Positions 33,072 through 44,020 of a DNA stretch of 64,000 bases are shown here, in pieces. The position numbers and the translations under genes are program-made. Origin of the DNA: Perkinsus marinus ATCC 50983 (lineage: Eukaryota; Perkinsozoa; Perkinsida; Perkinsidae); NCBI RefSeq assembly GCF_000006405.1, contig NW_003202674.1, forward strand, positions 1-64,000, read 5' to 3'. The first letter of the stretch is position 1. The number at the start of each line of letters is the position of its first letter. Under the pieces are notes generated by a model, which worked only from the letters and a program-made list of their open reading frames with translations, did no database searches and was not told where the DNA came from.

Positions 33072-33124
33072 TGCCACGAGGGATCATATCTTGTCCCTTG
33101 ACTCAAGGGACAAGATATGATCCC
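33063..33124. repeat. Hairpin scars at the arm/LINE junction
   Basis: 33063-33077 is GTGGCAT-A-ATGCCAC. The undisturbed right-arm sequence (near 36236) has the octamer GTGGCATT there, so A33070 is the complement of the expected last base, as in the excision scars. It is followed at 33080-33124 by a perfect palindrome with 22-bp arms and a single C centre (33102). Homology between the arms ends here. Confidence 0.8.
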
Positions 33125-33162
33125 CGATGGTCCTAGGCAGGAGTGCCTGGCTTTTCGCCGGC

Positions 33163-35257
33163 TCATAAGACACTCCTGCTCTGGTAGCCAGCAGTAGAAT
33201 GTGGTGTCTGCCACCGTTTCACCACAGACGGGCCAGCACCGCCAGACACCACAACCGTTGTGTCATCCGCATAGAGGGTCAGGCTCACGCCTTCCACCTC
33301 CATATTTGCGAAGTCATCCACAAGCGGCAGGGTGGATAGAAGGAATAAAAAGCGGTCCAAGGCACTGCCTTGGGGGGCCCCCCGTTGGAGCTTCAGACTG
33401 GCTTCGTCAGCACCATAGACAGCTAAAACACTCTGATCCCTTAAATAGCCTTCTACAAAGTCCAAGATATCGCGGAACATTGTATCGAACCAGGGTTGCC
33501 AGAATGTGGCTGTTGAACGCGTTGAACCGAGTTGAACGCGTTTTGCACGTCTAGTTAAACTAATGCAATATGCGCGCGCTTGCCCCTTTTTCCTCCTGCC
33601 CTGAACGCCTCGACTACGCGCAGGACAGCAGAGTCAACCGATTTTCCCTTGCAGAATCCATGGACAGTCGGAGGGTCCAATCGCTTCTGGATCTGCGGGC
33701 AAGATGCAAGCCGTTCTACTATGGGACATTCGAACAGCTTGCTACCTGAACCGACCAGACAGACGGGCCTCCAGCCGTTAGGCTTGGTTGGGTCTCTTCC
33801 GGCCTTATGGATAAAGAATTTCTTTGGATGAATTCCATCCGTCAGGATATATACCAAACTCAAAGATTTCAGTGAACTGCGCACACCAGTTGTCCTTCAG
33901 CACCTCGAGAATATCGAGAATGATGCCGTTAGTGATATCATCCACACCGGGAGCCGCGCCCCTCCGTAGTCCCTTGGCCGCTCCTCTGAGCTCCGAATGA
34001 GTGACCGCTGGAGCTGGGACGGTCCGCGGCGGTAGTACCAAGGCATCGAGCTCCGCAGCCCTGTCAGGATCACGGCAAGAGAGCCTGCGTAGGAGAAAGT
34101 CCGCCTGATTCGCACCCTACGGGCACATGGCCGCAGGAGGGATCTGAGGACAACCTCTTTTAGCACACCGAGAGTAGTGCTGCAGATCCTTGAAGAATCT
34201 ACGAACAGCTACCCTCTTAGCCTCTTTGATAGCTGTGCCGAATTTGCGTCGCGGCTTTCTCGATAATGCGCCGTTGAGGCTGCATCCGGGCCGTTCAGCC
34301 TCTTATGACGGTAGAACGTCCGCTGCTCCTTTTTGAACTGCGCCTTCAGCCTAGATAGCTTGCTCGTTCACCAGGTGGTGTCAGAGGGAGCTGGGGCTTC
34401 AGGCGTGACCCGTTTCATCAGGGTGCTCGAGGAGCCCGTGATACCTTGCAAAGGAGTATCAGAGGGAATCCGAAAAGCACCATCAATAACCTTGGCTGCA
34501 TCTACGAGGCGATGGGCCGATCGTCGCGGCACACGATTGCCATCCTGACTATCTACCTCTGTGCAGAGCAACCTGTAGGCTGATCCGCAAAGATCGTCCA
34601 CCACCTCCCATTGAGGCGAAGCGCCATCTCTGGGAGTACCGTACAATAGGGTGAGGTCAATCCAGGAGTGATACCTTTCGGACTCGAAGGTAGGAAAGGA
34701 TTCATCGTCGTTGAGAATTCGAATCTCCTTCTCCGGACACCAGTCCACGAGTGCCTCACCACGCCACCAGGCCTGCTTATATAGGTTGTTGACAGTTAGC
34801 TTCGCGCCCCACGCTATGTGCCATGCATTAACATCGACACATATGAAGAGTGGAACGGACACAGGCCATGTCGATATGACCTGGTCAAATTCAGAGAGCG
34901 TCATTTCCCTCCTTTGCATGTCAGTGCCGTGGAGGTACCATGATGCTACACCATAGGCTATGGTCCATAGCTGCCTTCCTTGACCACGACAAGGTCTCGG
35001 GAAGCAAATATCGTGTGGCAAGGAATGCCACGTCTGGACAAAATACAGGCCTCGTCGTTCTTAGGTCAGCCGTGGTATTGATAACCAACAAGTTTAGGAG
35101 AACCGGAGCATGGCTCCTGAAGGCATCCCATGTCTACGAAAGAATTACGCAGCCGGGACTGGAGTGAATCCAAAGCCACTAGCCGATGCCCTTGGTTATG
35201 CTGTAGAACCCTAATCATTGAGATGAGGCAGCATTTCCGAAGTCCGTGCGGACCCAC
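33163..35257 (-). pseudogene. Non-LTR retrotransposon ORF2 (endonuclease and reverse transcriptase), dead
   Basis: On the minus strand the order is endonuclease then reverse transcriptase. The endonuclease starts near 35245 (IRVLQHNQGHRLVALDSLQS) and continues with VPLFICVDVNAWHIAWG and YHSWIDLTLL, the D-x-N and S-x-x-D type motifs of APE-like nucleases. The reverse transcriptase has RRGAAPGVDDITNGI, KAGRDPTKPNGWRPVCLVG, LQRGAPQGSALDRFLF and the catalytic LTLYADDTTVVV. Several shifts and stops split it into at least six frames, so it cannot work. Motif order and style fit the Jockey/R1/CR1 range of LINEs; the clade is not settled. No poly(A) or tail repeat was identified before 33124. Confidence 0.88.
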
Positions 35258-35399
35258 TGGCGTCTAGCAGAAGCAGCTAGACTTTTGCAAACGCCGTCCG
35301 TGCACTCGTGATCCACCTTTCGGTGGACTCGGGCGTCCGGGTTGGACGCATCCAAGTCGAGACAGTTTGCGCATTTGCGCGCTGCGCCAGGACCAACAT

Positions 35400-36607
35400 T
35401 TAGTCACCAAATTGAGCCGGACAGGCTTGCCTTTCGTGACCGTAGGCTGCACAACGCGTGCAGCATACCTTGGTCGCGTCCTGCCTGTGGGGACAGGACG
35501 GACCTATGTGTCCAATCTTAGTACATCTGTAGCACATCAATGGCATTCGTGAAGTCTGCCATCTGGAGCACAGATGATTCAGTACCAAGCGAGTCTTGCC
35601 CTCTCCACCAGCCGCAAGACGGTGATAGAGAGTTGGGAGACTGCCAAGACCATACTTTGGCTCCTCCAAAACACGGAAGAGATCAACTCGCCATTGATGT
35701 CCTTGGTCCAGGTCGGATTACCTTCCTTAACCATGCGGCATACCTGGTCGATAGTGATACCACGGGCAAGCGCAGAGCTAAAGCAGATAACCCGCGGCCA
35801 CAGACCCGAACAAATCTTAGCCATGTAACTCTGCATGCTGTTCAAGGAGTGAACACATATGAAACCATGAGCCTCGTCGCCGAGGACGAGTCCCATGCCT
35901 CCCTTGATCGGGAAGATGGAGCTGATGGCGCCCCATTTGCCCTGCGAGGGAAGGCCAGATCGGAGGATGGCGCCTCATTACTATCCCAAACCGTAGCAAA
36001 ATTCCTTAACCAATAAGCCGGTGAGCTTGTCCAGGGCGTCGTCAAGACGCTCCAGGCCGTGGAAACAACCCTAGGGCGCTGTCATTTCTCCCAGTGCTAG
36101 TGCTGGCCATTGACCTCTCATAAGCTTCATTTCAATTTCCGAAATGTCACTATCGTGAACCGAGACACCGCCAAGAACGGAGTTTTCGAGCGAATGCACA
36201 GACACGTCCTCACACTCAGACTCGCCATCCGTCATCGAATGCCACGGAGTGGTACACGGAACTACACCAGTTTGAGAATTTCCTAGGGTTCCACGTGCGC
36301 TACCGGAGCGAAGGGCCACCGTATCAGATTTATGGATAGTCTTACGAGTAGAACCACCGCAATCTTTACCCTTCCCTTTATGATCCAACCGATTTTTCGG
36401 GCATAGTTCCGCCCCCAGGTACGCCTTTAGTGATGGTCGTCTTCTTACGAATGCTTTCGCTTGATCGCCGATTCCAACGGGGGGACAGGCCCCAGAAAAC
36501 GAGGCCGATCTTCTTGGGAGAGGGTCATCAGGGAAAATAGTAGGCATATGATCATATTCTTCGTAGTTGTCGGATCGCGTTGCTATAATGGTCGAGTGAC
36601 TGAACAA
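35400..36607 (-). pseudogene. Non-LTR retrotransposon ORF1 (gag-like, zinc knuckles), dead
   Basis: It starts at 36607 (MFSHSTIIATRSDNYEEYDH), and the first 178 codons are open to a stop at 36071. The middle part (35896-35579, GITIDQVCRMVKEGNPTWTK...) and the zinc-knuckle part (35669-35400) are in other frames. Two CCHC knuckles, CYRCTKIGHIGPSC and CCTRCAAYGHERQAC, mark it as the nucleic-acid-binding ORF1 of a LINE. The spliced-leader-like sequence at 36929-36950 lies about 320 bp upstream on the same strand, with a palindrome between them. The first third is duplicated in inverted orientation at 32701-33071. Confidence 0.82.
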
Positions 36608-36716
36608 AACAAAAGAACAAGATAGGAGGCGAGCGAGAATACAAGTAGCGCTGTCCCTACTAACGTGTACATTACACGTTATTTGGTGACGGTCAATGGA
36701 GCCGTCTCAGCGGAGT

Positions 36717-36751
36717 TACTTTCAACATCACTAGTAGTGAGGTTGAAAGTA
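36717..36751. repeat. Palindrome, 17-bp arms, 1-nt centre, right arm
   Basis: Mirror copy of 32557-32591; one mismatched pair, centre G36734. Confidence 0.8.
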
Positions 36752-36928
36752 GCTCCGCCGAATCGGTAGTGTCGATAGTTAATACCACTAGGCTCTCTCG
36801 ACGGAGTGGCAGAACTCTGTAGATGTCACGCGCTCAGCGTTGTTGATGTCCGGTGCCCCCTGTCGTTCCCTTATGTCAACATGACCCAACATTAGCTGGA
36901 GAAATGCGACCCAGATGTACACTAAGAC

Positions 36929-36950
36929 CTTGAGCCAAGGTGGCTACGGA
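36929..36950 (-). ncRNA. Spliced-leader-like sequence, right arm
   Basis: Identical 22 nt to 32367-32388, on the minus strand, followed by GT and reading towards LINE ORF1 (start 36607). Sequence after the leader is about 90% alike in the two arms. Confidence 0.7.
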
Positions 36951-37237
36951 CTTTGGAGCTAGTAACGGTCACTGCTCACGATCAATACTACGGAATGTAT
37001 CCTATGCTCATACTCTGGCACGCAAGCACAACGAGAATGTCTGTACGCATGTACAAAAAAGTGACGCTCTCTGCCTCACAGAGCGAGCTCCACAACGAGC
37101 ATCGAAAGTGTTCGCTCCACCACGATCATTCCTCGACTTCGCAGATAACGACGTTTTCAAGCAATCATTTGGGAGGGCTTGACCGTGAGCCTTTCGGTGT
37201 TGGATCGGACTTCTTACCAGTTATTTCACCATCCTTG

Positions 37238-37420
37238 ATGTTCTTCCGTACCGCCGTAGTAGCTTTCCTATCCCTAGCCCACGTGTCTGCCTCATCATGT
37301 GGACCCAACGCCTGTATCGGTTTCGCATTCACTGGTGGATACCGCTGTAACTGGGAAACTGGGAAGTGTGGATCCGGTCCCTTCGGTCTAGTCCCGACCG
37401 ACGTGGATTGTGCTTGTTGA
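37238..37420 (+). CDS. Small secreted cysteine-rich peptide, copy 4
   Basis: A 60-residue precursor: signal peptide MFFRTAVVAFLSLAHVSA, mature part SSCGPNACIGFAFTGGYRC... ending VPTDVDCAC, six cysteines. It is the mirror partner of copy 3. The upstream frame is open to 36953, but that extension has no features and is not shared with copies 1 and 2. The ATG is preceded by ACCAG then TTATTTCACC, the same pattern as in the other copies, where the AG may be a trans-splice acceptor. Function unknown. Confidence 0.75.
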   Translation: MFFRTAVVAFLSLAHVSASSCGPNACIGFAFTGGYRCNWETGKCGSGPFGLVPTDVDCAC

Positions 37421-38017
37421 TGATACATCGAGTTGAATGAGATATGATGTAACCTTTCATTGCAACTTTCTCGATCGGTGCTTCATTTCTGCTGTCTTGA
37501 CCCTGTTCGTTCAAGAGCCACCACCTCACCGTCCTCCCGTGTGGGTGTGATAGCTCTTCTATCCTTGATCCAGTATCTGATGTTTCCGCATCATAAGAAC
37601 GCCAAACGCGCCTGGTTGATGCCGCCTGTGCCTCACAGAACATTGAGCTGGATGAAAACAATCTATCACAAAGTGGTAATCAGTGGTTACTAACCACATA
37701 TTCCGTCCTATCACAATAAAAATCCCTTTGAGGTGTTCGACTTGTTGACAGTTTCTTCTTGAGGGTGCTCGTTCGAGGAAGTTAACTTCACGCATGAGCA
37801 CCGCACTTAGTCGTCAGCTTATTTGAGTCAAGTGATCTGTCTAAGAAAATGATTCTGAGGTCGGTTCTAAATCAAGTATGCTGCCTATCGTATGCAGAAC
37901 AATGATTCTTTCGAAGCGTGATTACGCTGTCGTGTTTACCTTGAAGTCAATTAGGAGCAAATCTGCAAATAGGTGTGCGCTTAAACACCGATAGAAGTTG
38001 ATATACGATTGTAAGCG

Positions 38018-38039
38018 CTGCGTGGCACGCAGTGCGTGC
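38018..38039. repeat. 22-nt palindromic scar
   Basis: C-TGCGTG-G-CACGCA-G-TGCGTG-C: perfect, octamer CTGCGTGC. A slightly decayed version is in the left arm near 31263-31284; the copy near 20670 lacks it, so it arose after those units split but before the arms did. Confidence 0.95.
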
Positions 38040-38110
38040 AGACATATGGGCGTGTTATATCTGCCGATGACAATTCATCATATCATAACGGCCGTACGCG
38101 TATTATCCTG

Positions 38111-38132
38111 CAAACCATTGGTTTGAAACCAA
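38111..38132. repeat. 22-nt palindromic scar
   Basis: C-AAACCA-T-TGGTTT-G-AAACCA-A: perfect, octamer CAAACCAA. The left arm (near 31190) reads through without it. Confidence 0.95.
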
Positions 38133-39317
38133 ATGGGGGCTGTATGAACGTCATACTATGACGATGTTTGAGATCCTGCCTCAGACTCAAACACGCGGGA
38201 ACCGTGATATACCGATCTGTTGATGGTTAATTGGCGTTGAGTGTTGGGCAACCATAAGGTTGACCCATTTCACTGCATGGTGAGAGTAGCGGAGAGCACA
38301 AGACGAGCCACGATGATATTAACGCAAGCAGTGTCTTAGTCGCCGAGTCGGTCTGATTTGATTTGATCCACGCGTATGTCTTCGGAAGCCAATCAAAGTG
38401 CTCACCTCTCCGAGTCCGAGAAGTCGGAAAAGCAGACTTCCCGAGCTCGAAAAAGTTTCGTGCATTCAAGTGCTCCTACTCTCCGAGTGCCGAGTCGGAG
38501 TACTCGGAGCGCCACTCGAACTTGTAACTTCCGTCTTGGGACATGCTCCGAGTCACATGGCGTGATTTATAACACGAGTACCTTTGAGGTTCAGAAGTTA
38601 GCGCTCCCCATCGTCACTCCAACCTCACTACTTCATCTAACCACTTATACTAAGGCCACTCACCTGAGCGCTACGACCACCACTTAGTTCACGTCTGTCT
38701 CGAACCCTACAACGAGTCCACTAGAAAACAATCTGCCAGATACCAAAAGCTTTCTCTTACGATGCTTGGACTATTGAAGCACCTACGAGCTTAGATAATT
38801 TGTTGTTGAACATCACTCTCAAGAGATATTGTACACGTCAGCATCTTGAAAGCGTAGCGACGGGCCCCGCTCGTGTTTCCTCCGAGTTGACTCGTTAACG
38901 AAGGTAAAACCGATCATTGGCGACGTTTAACTTGACTTGCGAGTGCTGTTCACGAAGCGACTGTCTTCCTGAACTTCGTAGCGAACTCCCACCCAGACCG
39001 GTGAGAGATAAATATTGCGTTGCGACTCGCAACTTGCGATCTTGGCTAAAAGGTGCCTCAAGAAGGCTAGACCTAAGCAGGTGTTGTCGAAACAGCAACA
39101 TATTGTTAAATTTTCTTTGCTCTTTCTCTCTTCATCATTTCGTTAGAGTGTGCCTGAAGACGCTAACTTAACACTGTCAACCAGTCAAAGTGGCTGTTGT
39201 GTAGCCCAGTGACTGTTGCACTTCGAAAGTGCACTGAAAGATCGGCCGCCGGTCTCACACTTATACTTACATTTCTTACATTGGATCTCACAGGCTTTTC
39301 AAGTCCTGCAAGTCAAG

Positions 39318-39339
39318 CAGACTGCCAGTCTGAGACTGG
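39318..39339. repeat. 22-nt palindromic scar
   Basis: C-AGACTG-C-CAGTCT-G-AGACTG-G: perfect, octamer CAGACTGG. Confidence 0.9.
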
Positions 39340-39485
39340 GATGAAAGCACTGTCTGTGAAGTTGCCCGCATGCCTTGTCTGAGGGGAAATTGATCTCGGG
39401 GTTGTAGAGAATTACAACGTGTAGATTATCTCAAATCTCTTATCAATGAAGACTGTTCCACCTCGACGTTGTTATTACGGATGGT

Positions 39486-39507
39486 ATTTGATAATCAAAT
39501 TTTGATT
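39486..39507. repeat. 22-nt palindromic scar
   Basis: A-TTTGAT-A-ATCAAA-T-TTTGAT-T: perfect, octamer ATTTGATT. The left arm (near 28312-28333) lacks it. Confidence 0.95.
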
Positions 39508-39651
39508 ATCAAATTTCGATAGTATCCATTTCTTCTACTATTCGTGTCCGTATTGCTCTCCGACTCACACAAACTCAAAATCAGATCAGTGTTGCCGGAA
39601 GTGGCGAATCAGAAACATTCGTGACATCACTCCGTGAACATGAATCGTGCC

Positions 39652-41925
39652 TTAGCCGCCGGAGACAAACGGCCCAGCGCGGCGGGGTTGGCCCGAACCC
39701 CAGCGCTTTCGAGAGAAGATCGCCCCTGAGGAATTATCTCCAAGTGGAGAGTGCTTACAGGCGATGTTACATACCACATCGAAAACCTCTTCCGCTCCGT
39801 CGTGTAACACGGTATCCAATACGCGAACAATCGCGTTGGCGAACATCACAGCTTGACGTGAATTGCACCTGAAGAACAACAACAGACATGTCCAAGGGCT
39901 AAGGTGCTTTGCTTTACTCATCCAATGAGCCTTTGAAGGTTGATGCCAATGCAAGCCACCAAGTTGCATCACCTACACGGAAATGTCCCGCGCCGAACCT
40001 GATGAAATCGAGCTGCAGAGCAGTTGTCGGGAAATCCATCATACGCCGCCAGGCTCGCTTCCTGCAATCCCAAAGTGGAGTTGGAGGCGGCCTTAGCGAT
40101 AAGTTGAAGGACATGTTGGATCAGATCATCTGCATGAATGTGCGCCTTCGCCCACGAGTAGCTGCAAACAAATAGTCGCACTTATACAACGACAATGGTC
40201 AGTTTCCTACAGTATCATAGAGGCTTCACGAGGCGTTAAAACCTCCCTGGCTTCCGTTTGACGCTCCGCGTGAATGAGCCGAATCAGTATCGCTTCGCCG
40301 AACGCTGCAAATATCTGAGTAACTTTCCTTGATGCTGTGTAGCTTCAAGTAGACCAACCTCCGGTTCCCTGATGTTAAGGAGAGCCATCGCATGCGTGCA
40401 TGTAACAATTGATTGCATTCCACGGTCAATCTCAGCTTGTCGCGGTCGCCGGGCTGCGGCCAGTGATAGTGCCTATGTCGAAGTCTGCTGTGAACTGAGA
40501 TCAATAAGCACTCCCTACAATGCGATTGAGGCCTGGTAACAGCGTTCGATCAATCAACTTCACTCGATTATGCGACATCAAATGATGAGGAATTCTGCTC
40601 ACACTTGATAACAGCAGCGATACGATACGCAGCGGTGCCTGACAGTCCAAGATAGGCGGGGCGGGTGAAGGGACCTACGTGACTAACAATGTACGTGTGC
40701 AGCTGCTCGCCTTCTTCAGTGATACCAGCGATCGCTATCTCAAGCATATCTTCCAGGGAACTCAGAGCTCCGGAAGCTCCTTGATGAGAAACTAGTTCAC
40801 TGTGAATGCGTGTCGCCCCGGAGAGCATCTGATCCGCACGTAACGAGACAGAGAGATGAACGACTTGTAGTAGTAGTACGAGAGCTATCCCTTGTGGAGT
40901 GAGTGTTTGGACTACATCCGAGTCTGACAAATGAAGTTGTTCGCCAATATAAATATAATATTTCCATTACCAGCCATTCTACTGCAAAGCTTCGTTACGG
41001 CCTCACACCCCTCCGGACCAGACAAGGATATATTCTTTGCTAAGCAGTTGAACAGTATCGATACTCCCTGGCTCGTTAACGTGTCCGCGATCTCGACCTG
41101 AGAGATTTCCCATGATTAACGGAGGGAAGCATGAGATTGGTGAACGAGTTGCGCATAACGGTTCGGGTGTAAAATTGGCGATCAGATATAGCATTGTTTC
41201 AAGTGAAATTCTCTCCTATGCTGAGGCGCGTTGCAGACAATGTGAAAAGAACATATCCACATCTGTTCATGACAATGAGAAAACTCCTAGCAAATCTTGG
41301 GACCTTCACGAGGTTTATTTTCCAAACATTTATACCGCAAGTAGTATGTGCAAGTAGTGAGAATACTTCCGAGCTCAGCTGATCAAAACAAGTAACATTC
41401 CCACATCGACCGCAGCCTAATTGCCATTGTTTACACATCGCGCTAGAACAGCTCTTTGGGCTCCTTCAAGTTCCGGGCTTATCGATTCTGTTCCACACAC
41501 AGCTGGTGCTACCATCACTAGTTGCTGAGCGTTCATCCCGGGCAGAAGGCGGGTAAGATGCGTGGTGATCACCTGGAAGAAAAGTGCAGAGGCCCCTCTG
41601 AGAAACGAAACCTCACAGGGCATTCAGCAAGGTCGACTCCGAACTTGTTGATGCCGTGTACCACTAGGGAGATATTCTGCGCATTGTAATCCTCACATTT
41701 CAGCGGCCCGCCTTCCAAGTGTCGGTTGAGTAATTTCCGTATCTGCTATCAACCCAACGTCGTTATCGACTTCTCAGGATTCCCACCAACTCACGAAAAT
41801 ATTGCAGTGACCCTCGCTGTCTCTGCCCTCACTCATACGCCTCTGCAAAGCGTTAACAACGAGAGCGACATCCCTCGGAACCATACGAGAACAGACTATT
41901 GCGCCTCGTCCTGAGAGCCCAAGTT
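39652..41925 (-). CDS. Putative helical-repeat protein, multi-exon
   Basis: Minus-strand blocks separated by GT-AG introns give one helical protein. They are MVPRDVALVVNALQRRMSEG (about 41890-41785), SLVVHGINKFGVDLAECPVR (about 41690-41630), VITTHLTRLLPGMNAQQLVM (about 41575-41415), an exon at 40930-40568 (MSDSDVVQTLTPQGIALVLL...), one near 40165-40010 (YSWAKAHIHADDLIQHVLQL...), and a terminal block ending GQPRRAGPFVSGG at 39652. The spacing of leucine-rich helices recalls the heptatricopeptide/octotricopeptide repeats of organellar RNA-binding proteins in alveolates, but that is inference from pattern only. A truncated duplicate lies at 1880-3100. The 3' end lies in the giant inverted repeat. 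Upstream exons may exist. Confidence 0.4.
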
Positions 41926-42049
41926 TCAGACGTGCTCGAAAACTGTTTTAAACTCGTCTACTTGTGTTTAAACAAAGACTATGAGATTCCAATCAGCGCT
42001 CCCACAAAGTTCTCAGGGAAAGTAGGGATACCCAGTGTTAGAATATATA

Positions 42050-42230
42050 TTCACTTGCCTCAGCTGAGCTCAGGACTTCCCTCGCAAATCATAGGAGTTT
42101 ACATACGAATTCGGCTATATGAATCGTAGGAGTGTACAGAAACCAATTACAATTTGTTGAATTTTCCTCAGAATCTTCACAAATCTCACTTACACATGTA
42201 GTTGACCATGTGCATATTTTCCCACCCCAT
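42050..42230. mobile_element. Short palindrome-bearing repeat, family A
   Basis: One end has CCTCAGCTGAGCTCAGGA and the other ACATGTAGTTGACCATGTGC followed by ATATTTTCCCA. Similar copies are near 44640-44755, 46490-46612, 49565-49615, 51620-51760, 60205-60245 and 62265-62325. Non-coding, AT-rich interior; behaves like a MITE. Confidence 0.65.
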
Positions 42231-42585
42231 TCCTGCCCTCTTACCCAGGAGCTTCCGCCAAGTCACATCATCATGGGGACCATTCCGACTGCATCTATAC
42301 ATCATAAACGACAGTGTGGCTGAAGGAAGACGTAATAACACTTGTTTTCGTCGCCTCAAACCATAGGGGCTTTCTACTGTGTGATGCCACTGGAATTCCT
42401 GCCAAGGTTTCATTGCCAACAGGCATCCCACAATCCGATACCGCTCGGGACATTCCCCGCATGCTTTGGTGGAAAATTAGTGACCGACGCATAGAGGAAA
42501 AAGAGAAACTCAGAACGTGGCCACTCGCATTCGGCTCCAGCAGGAGCCTCCACCTAAGGTAAACGGATTTCAAAGGTAAATAATA

Positions 42586-42607
42586 ACGAGCCCGGCTCGT
42601 CGAGCCG
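42586..42607. repeat. 22-nt palindromic scar
   Basis: A-CGAGCC-C-GGCTCG-T-CGAGCC-G: perfect, octamer ACGAGCCG. Confidence 0.9.
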
Positions 42608-42931
42608 GAGTGCTCACGCATCAGAAATTGTAGGTTTTACTCGAACTCAAATCTGAACGGTTATTCACACAAGTCGTATTATTCTCCCCTCTAACACTTA
42701 TCCTACTTTCTACCAAATGTGTTCATCGTAGTGTTGTCCTAGCTAATACCACAGAGATGTCAGTAGCTAAGTGAGGTCACATCGCGGACCATACATCAAA
42801 TCTGACCACCCTTATCGGCAATTATACTTGACGTTGTACTACGACTCTCAAAAACATACCACAACTATAACGGTGAGGTCCTCAACGTTGTGCCTAGAAC
42901 ACGAACAACTATCCCTTACAATAACGCCCAG

Positions 42932-43120
42932 TCAGGCGCTTGCCTCGGACACAGCCTCTACACTTGGTGGGGTCCACTTAATGTTGCCGAATGAAGCTGC
43001 TCCCGAGATCCCAAAGGCTCCCTTCCCTCCTCGGCCCTTATATCCACCATAGTAATATCCAGAATAACTCGGCTTATGATATGCACTAGAGTAGCCTCCA
43101 GCCCACGACGGGGAAAACGA
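42932..43120 (-). CDS. Glycine/tyrosine-rich terminal exon
   Basis: The minus-strand frame SPSWAGGYSSAYHKPSYSGY followed by YGGYKGRGGKGAFGISGAAS ends at a stop at 42932. Composition is like RGG-type RNA-binding tails. The upstream exon is not resolved: a family B element (43167-43272) and AT-rich sequence intervene. A similar lysine/glycine tail is at 43644-43745. Confidence 0.4.
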   Translation of the reverse strand, partial: SFSPSWAGGYSSAYHKPSYSGYYYGGYKGRGGKGAFGISGAASFGNIKWTPPSVEAVSEASA

Positions 43121-43166
43121 TCCCGTATAGTATCTATGAAGATTAAATCTGATATAAATAATAAAA

Positions 43167-43272
43167 TGGAGTTTCACGTATGATATGAAAAACACTAGTG
43201 AAAAACATACTCCACAAACCACTGCATAGCGCGAATATCGGCTTTTCGCAGAAAATTACGCCACGTATCCTC
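43167..43272. mobile_element. Short TIR element, family B
   Basis: Begins TGGAGTTTCAC and contains the family core GCATAGCGCGAATATCG; the right terminal repeat is decayed. Confidence 0.6.
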
Positions 43273-43643
43273 ATGTTAGTTCGTCTCATAATATCATATA
43301 ATTAACCAATAGCTAACGCCTATACCTAGTGATATATCAAACGAAGGAGAACTCACAACCCTATGCATAGGTTAATGATAACGTCACAACAATATTGATA
43401 ATAAATACGATAACATATATCCATAAATATATAATACAGTGGAGTTTCACCCGTTTAACGTGAAGTGTTGTAATACTCCATGTAACTTCTAAGGCGTGTA
43501 GGTCCTCGCAACCGACAACACAATATCTCCCTAGTAAATATGTTATTCACTAGTGTTTTTATATCACGGCTGAGTTAACTCCAGTGAGTTGAATCACAAG
43601 AAACCGTTGTCGCATAAGTGAGGACAACATGTAGTCCCGACTG

Positions 43644-43745
43644 CTACCCGGAAACCATCGCGCCTTTTCCTTTGCCCTTCCCTTTCCCTTTACCTCCCTT
43701 ACCACCATATATACCAGATGTTGGCGAGTCATTGTACCGTACCTG
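43644..43745 (-). CDS. Lysine/glycine-rich terminal exon
   Basis: The minus-strand frame RYNDSPTSGIYGGKGGKGKG continues as KG dipeptides to KGAMVSG and a stop at 43644. Like the exon at 42932-43120, it looks like the end of an RNA-binding or mucin-like protein, but its gene is unresolved. Confidence 0.35.
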   Translation of the reverse strand, partial: QVRYNDSPTSGIYGGKGGKGKGKGKGKGAMVSG

Positions 43746-43856
43746 ATATCAAGTTTGTCGCGCGCCACAAAATACAGATATTCGCCCCTACAATTGAACG
43801 GTAAATCGCAAGGCTACAGGGTTCGATCTAAGGACGAAATCTCGCTCGCCCTCGGA

Positions 43857-44020
43857 CACTTTCTAAGGAAGTTTATGCCATTTTCTAAGGAACTTCAGCC
43901 TTATTCTAAGGAACTTCAGCCTTATTCTAAGGAACTTCAGCCTTATTCTAAGGAATTTCAGCCTTATTCTAAGGAACTTCTGCCTTTTTCTAAGGACCTT
44001 CTGCCTTTTTCTAAGGAAGC
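43857..44020 (+). repeat. 21-bp tandem repeat
   Basis: Eight or so copies of a 21-bp unit (TTCTAAGGAACTTCAGCCTTA) with decay towards the end. Being a multiple of three it keeps the plus frame open as YSKELQP heptapeptides (43755-44075), but there is no other sign of coding. Confidence 0.8.

Larger units (their letters stand above)
36235..39716. repeat. Right arm of giant imperfect inverted repeat
   Basis: Mirror of 28118-33071. It continues without interruption into the 3' end of the putative helical-repeat gene, so the right arm is the more natural, probably ancestral, arrangement. Confidence 0.85.

Noticed and set aside
36953-37237. 95-residue upstream extension of peptide copy 4
   Set aside because: Not conserved in copies 1 and 2, and it would bury the signal peptide inside the protein.
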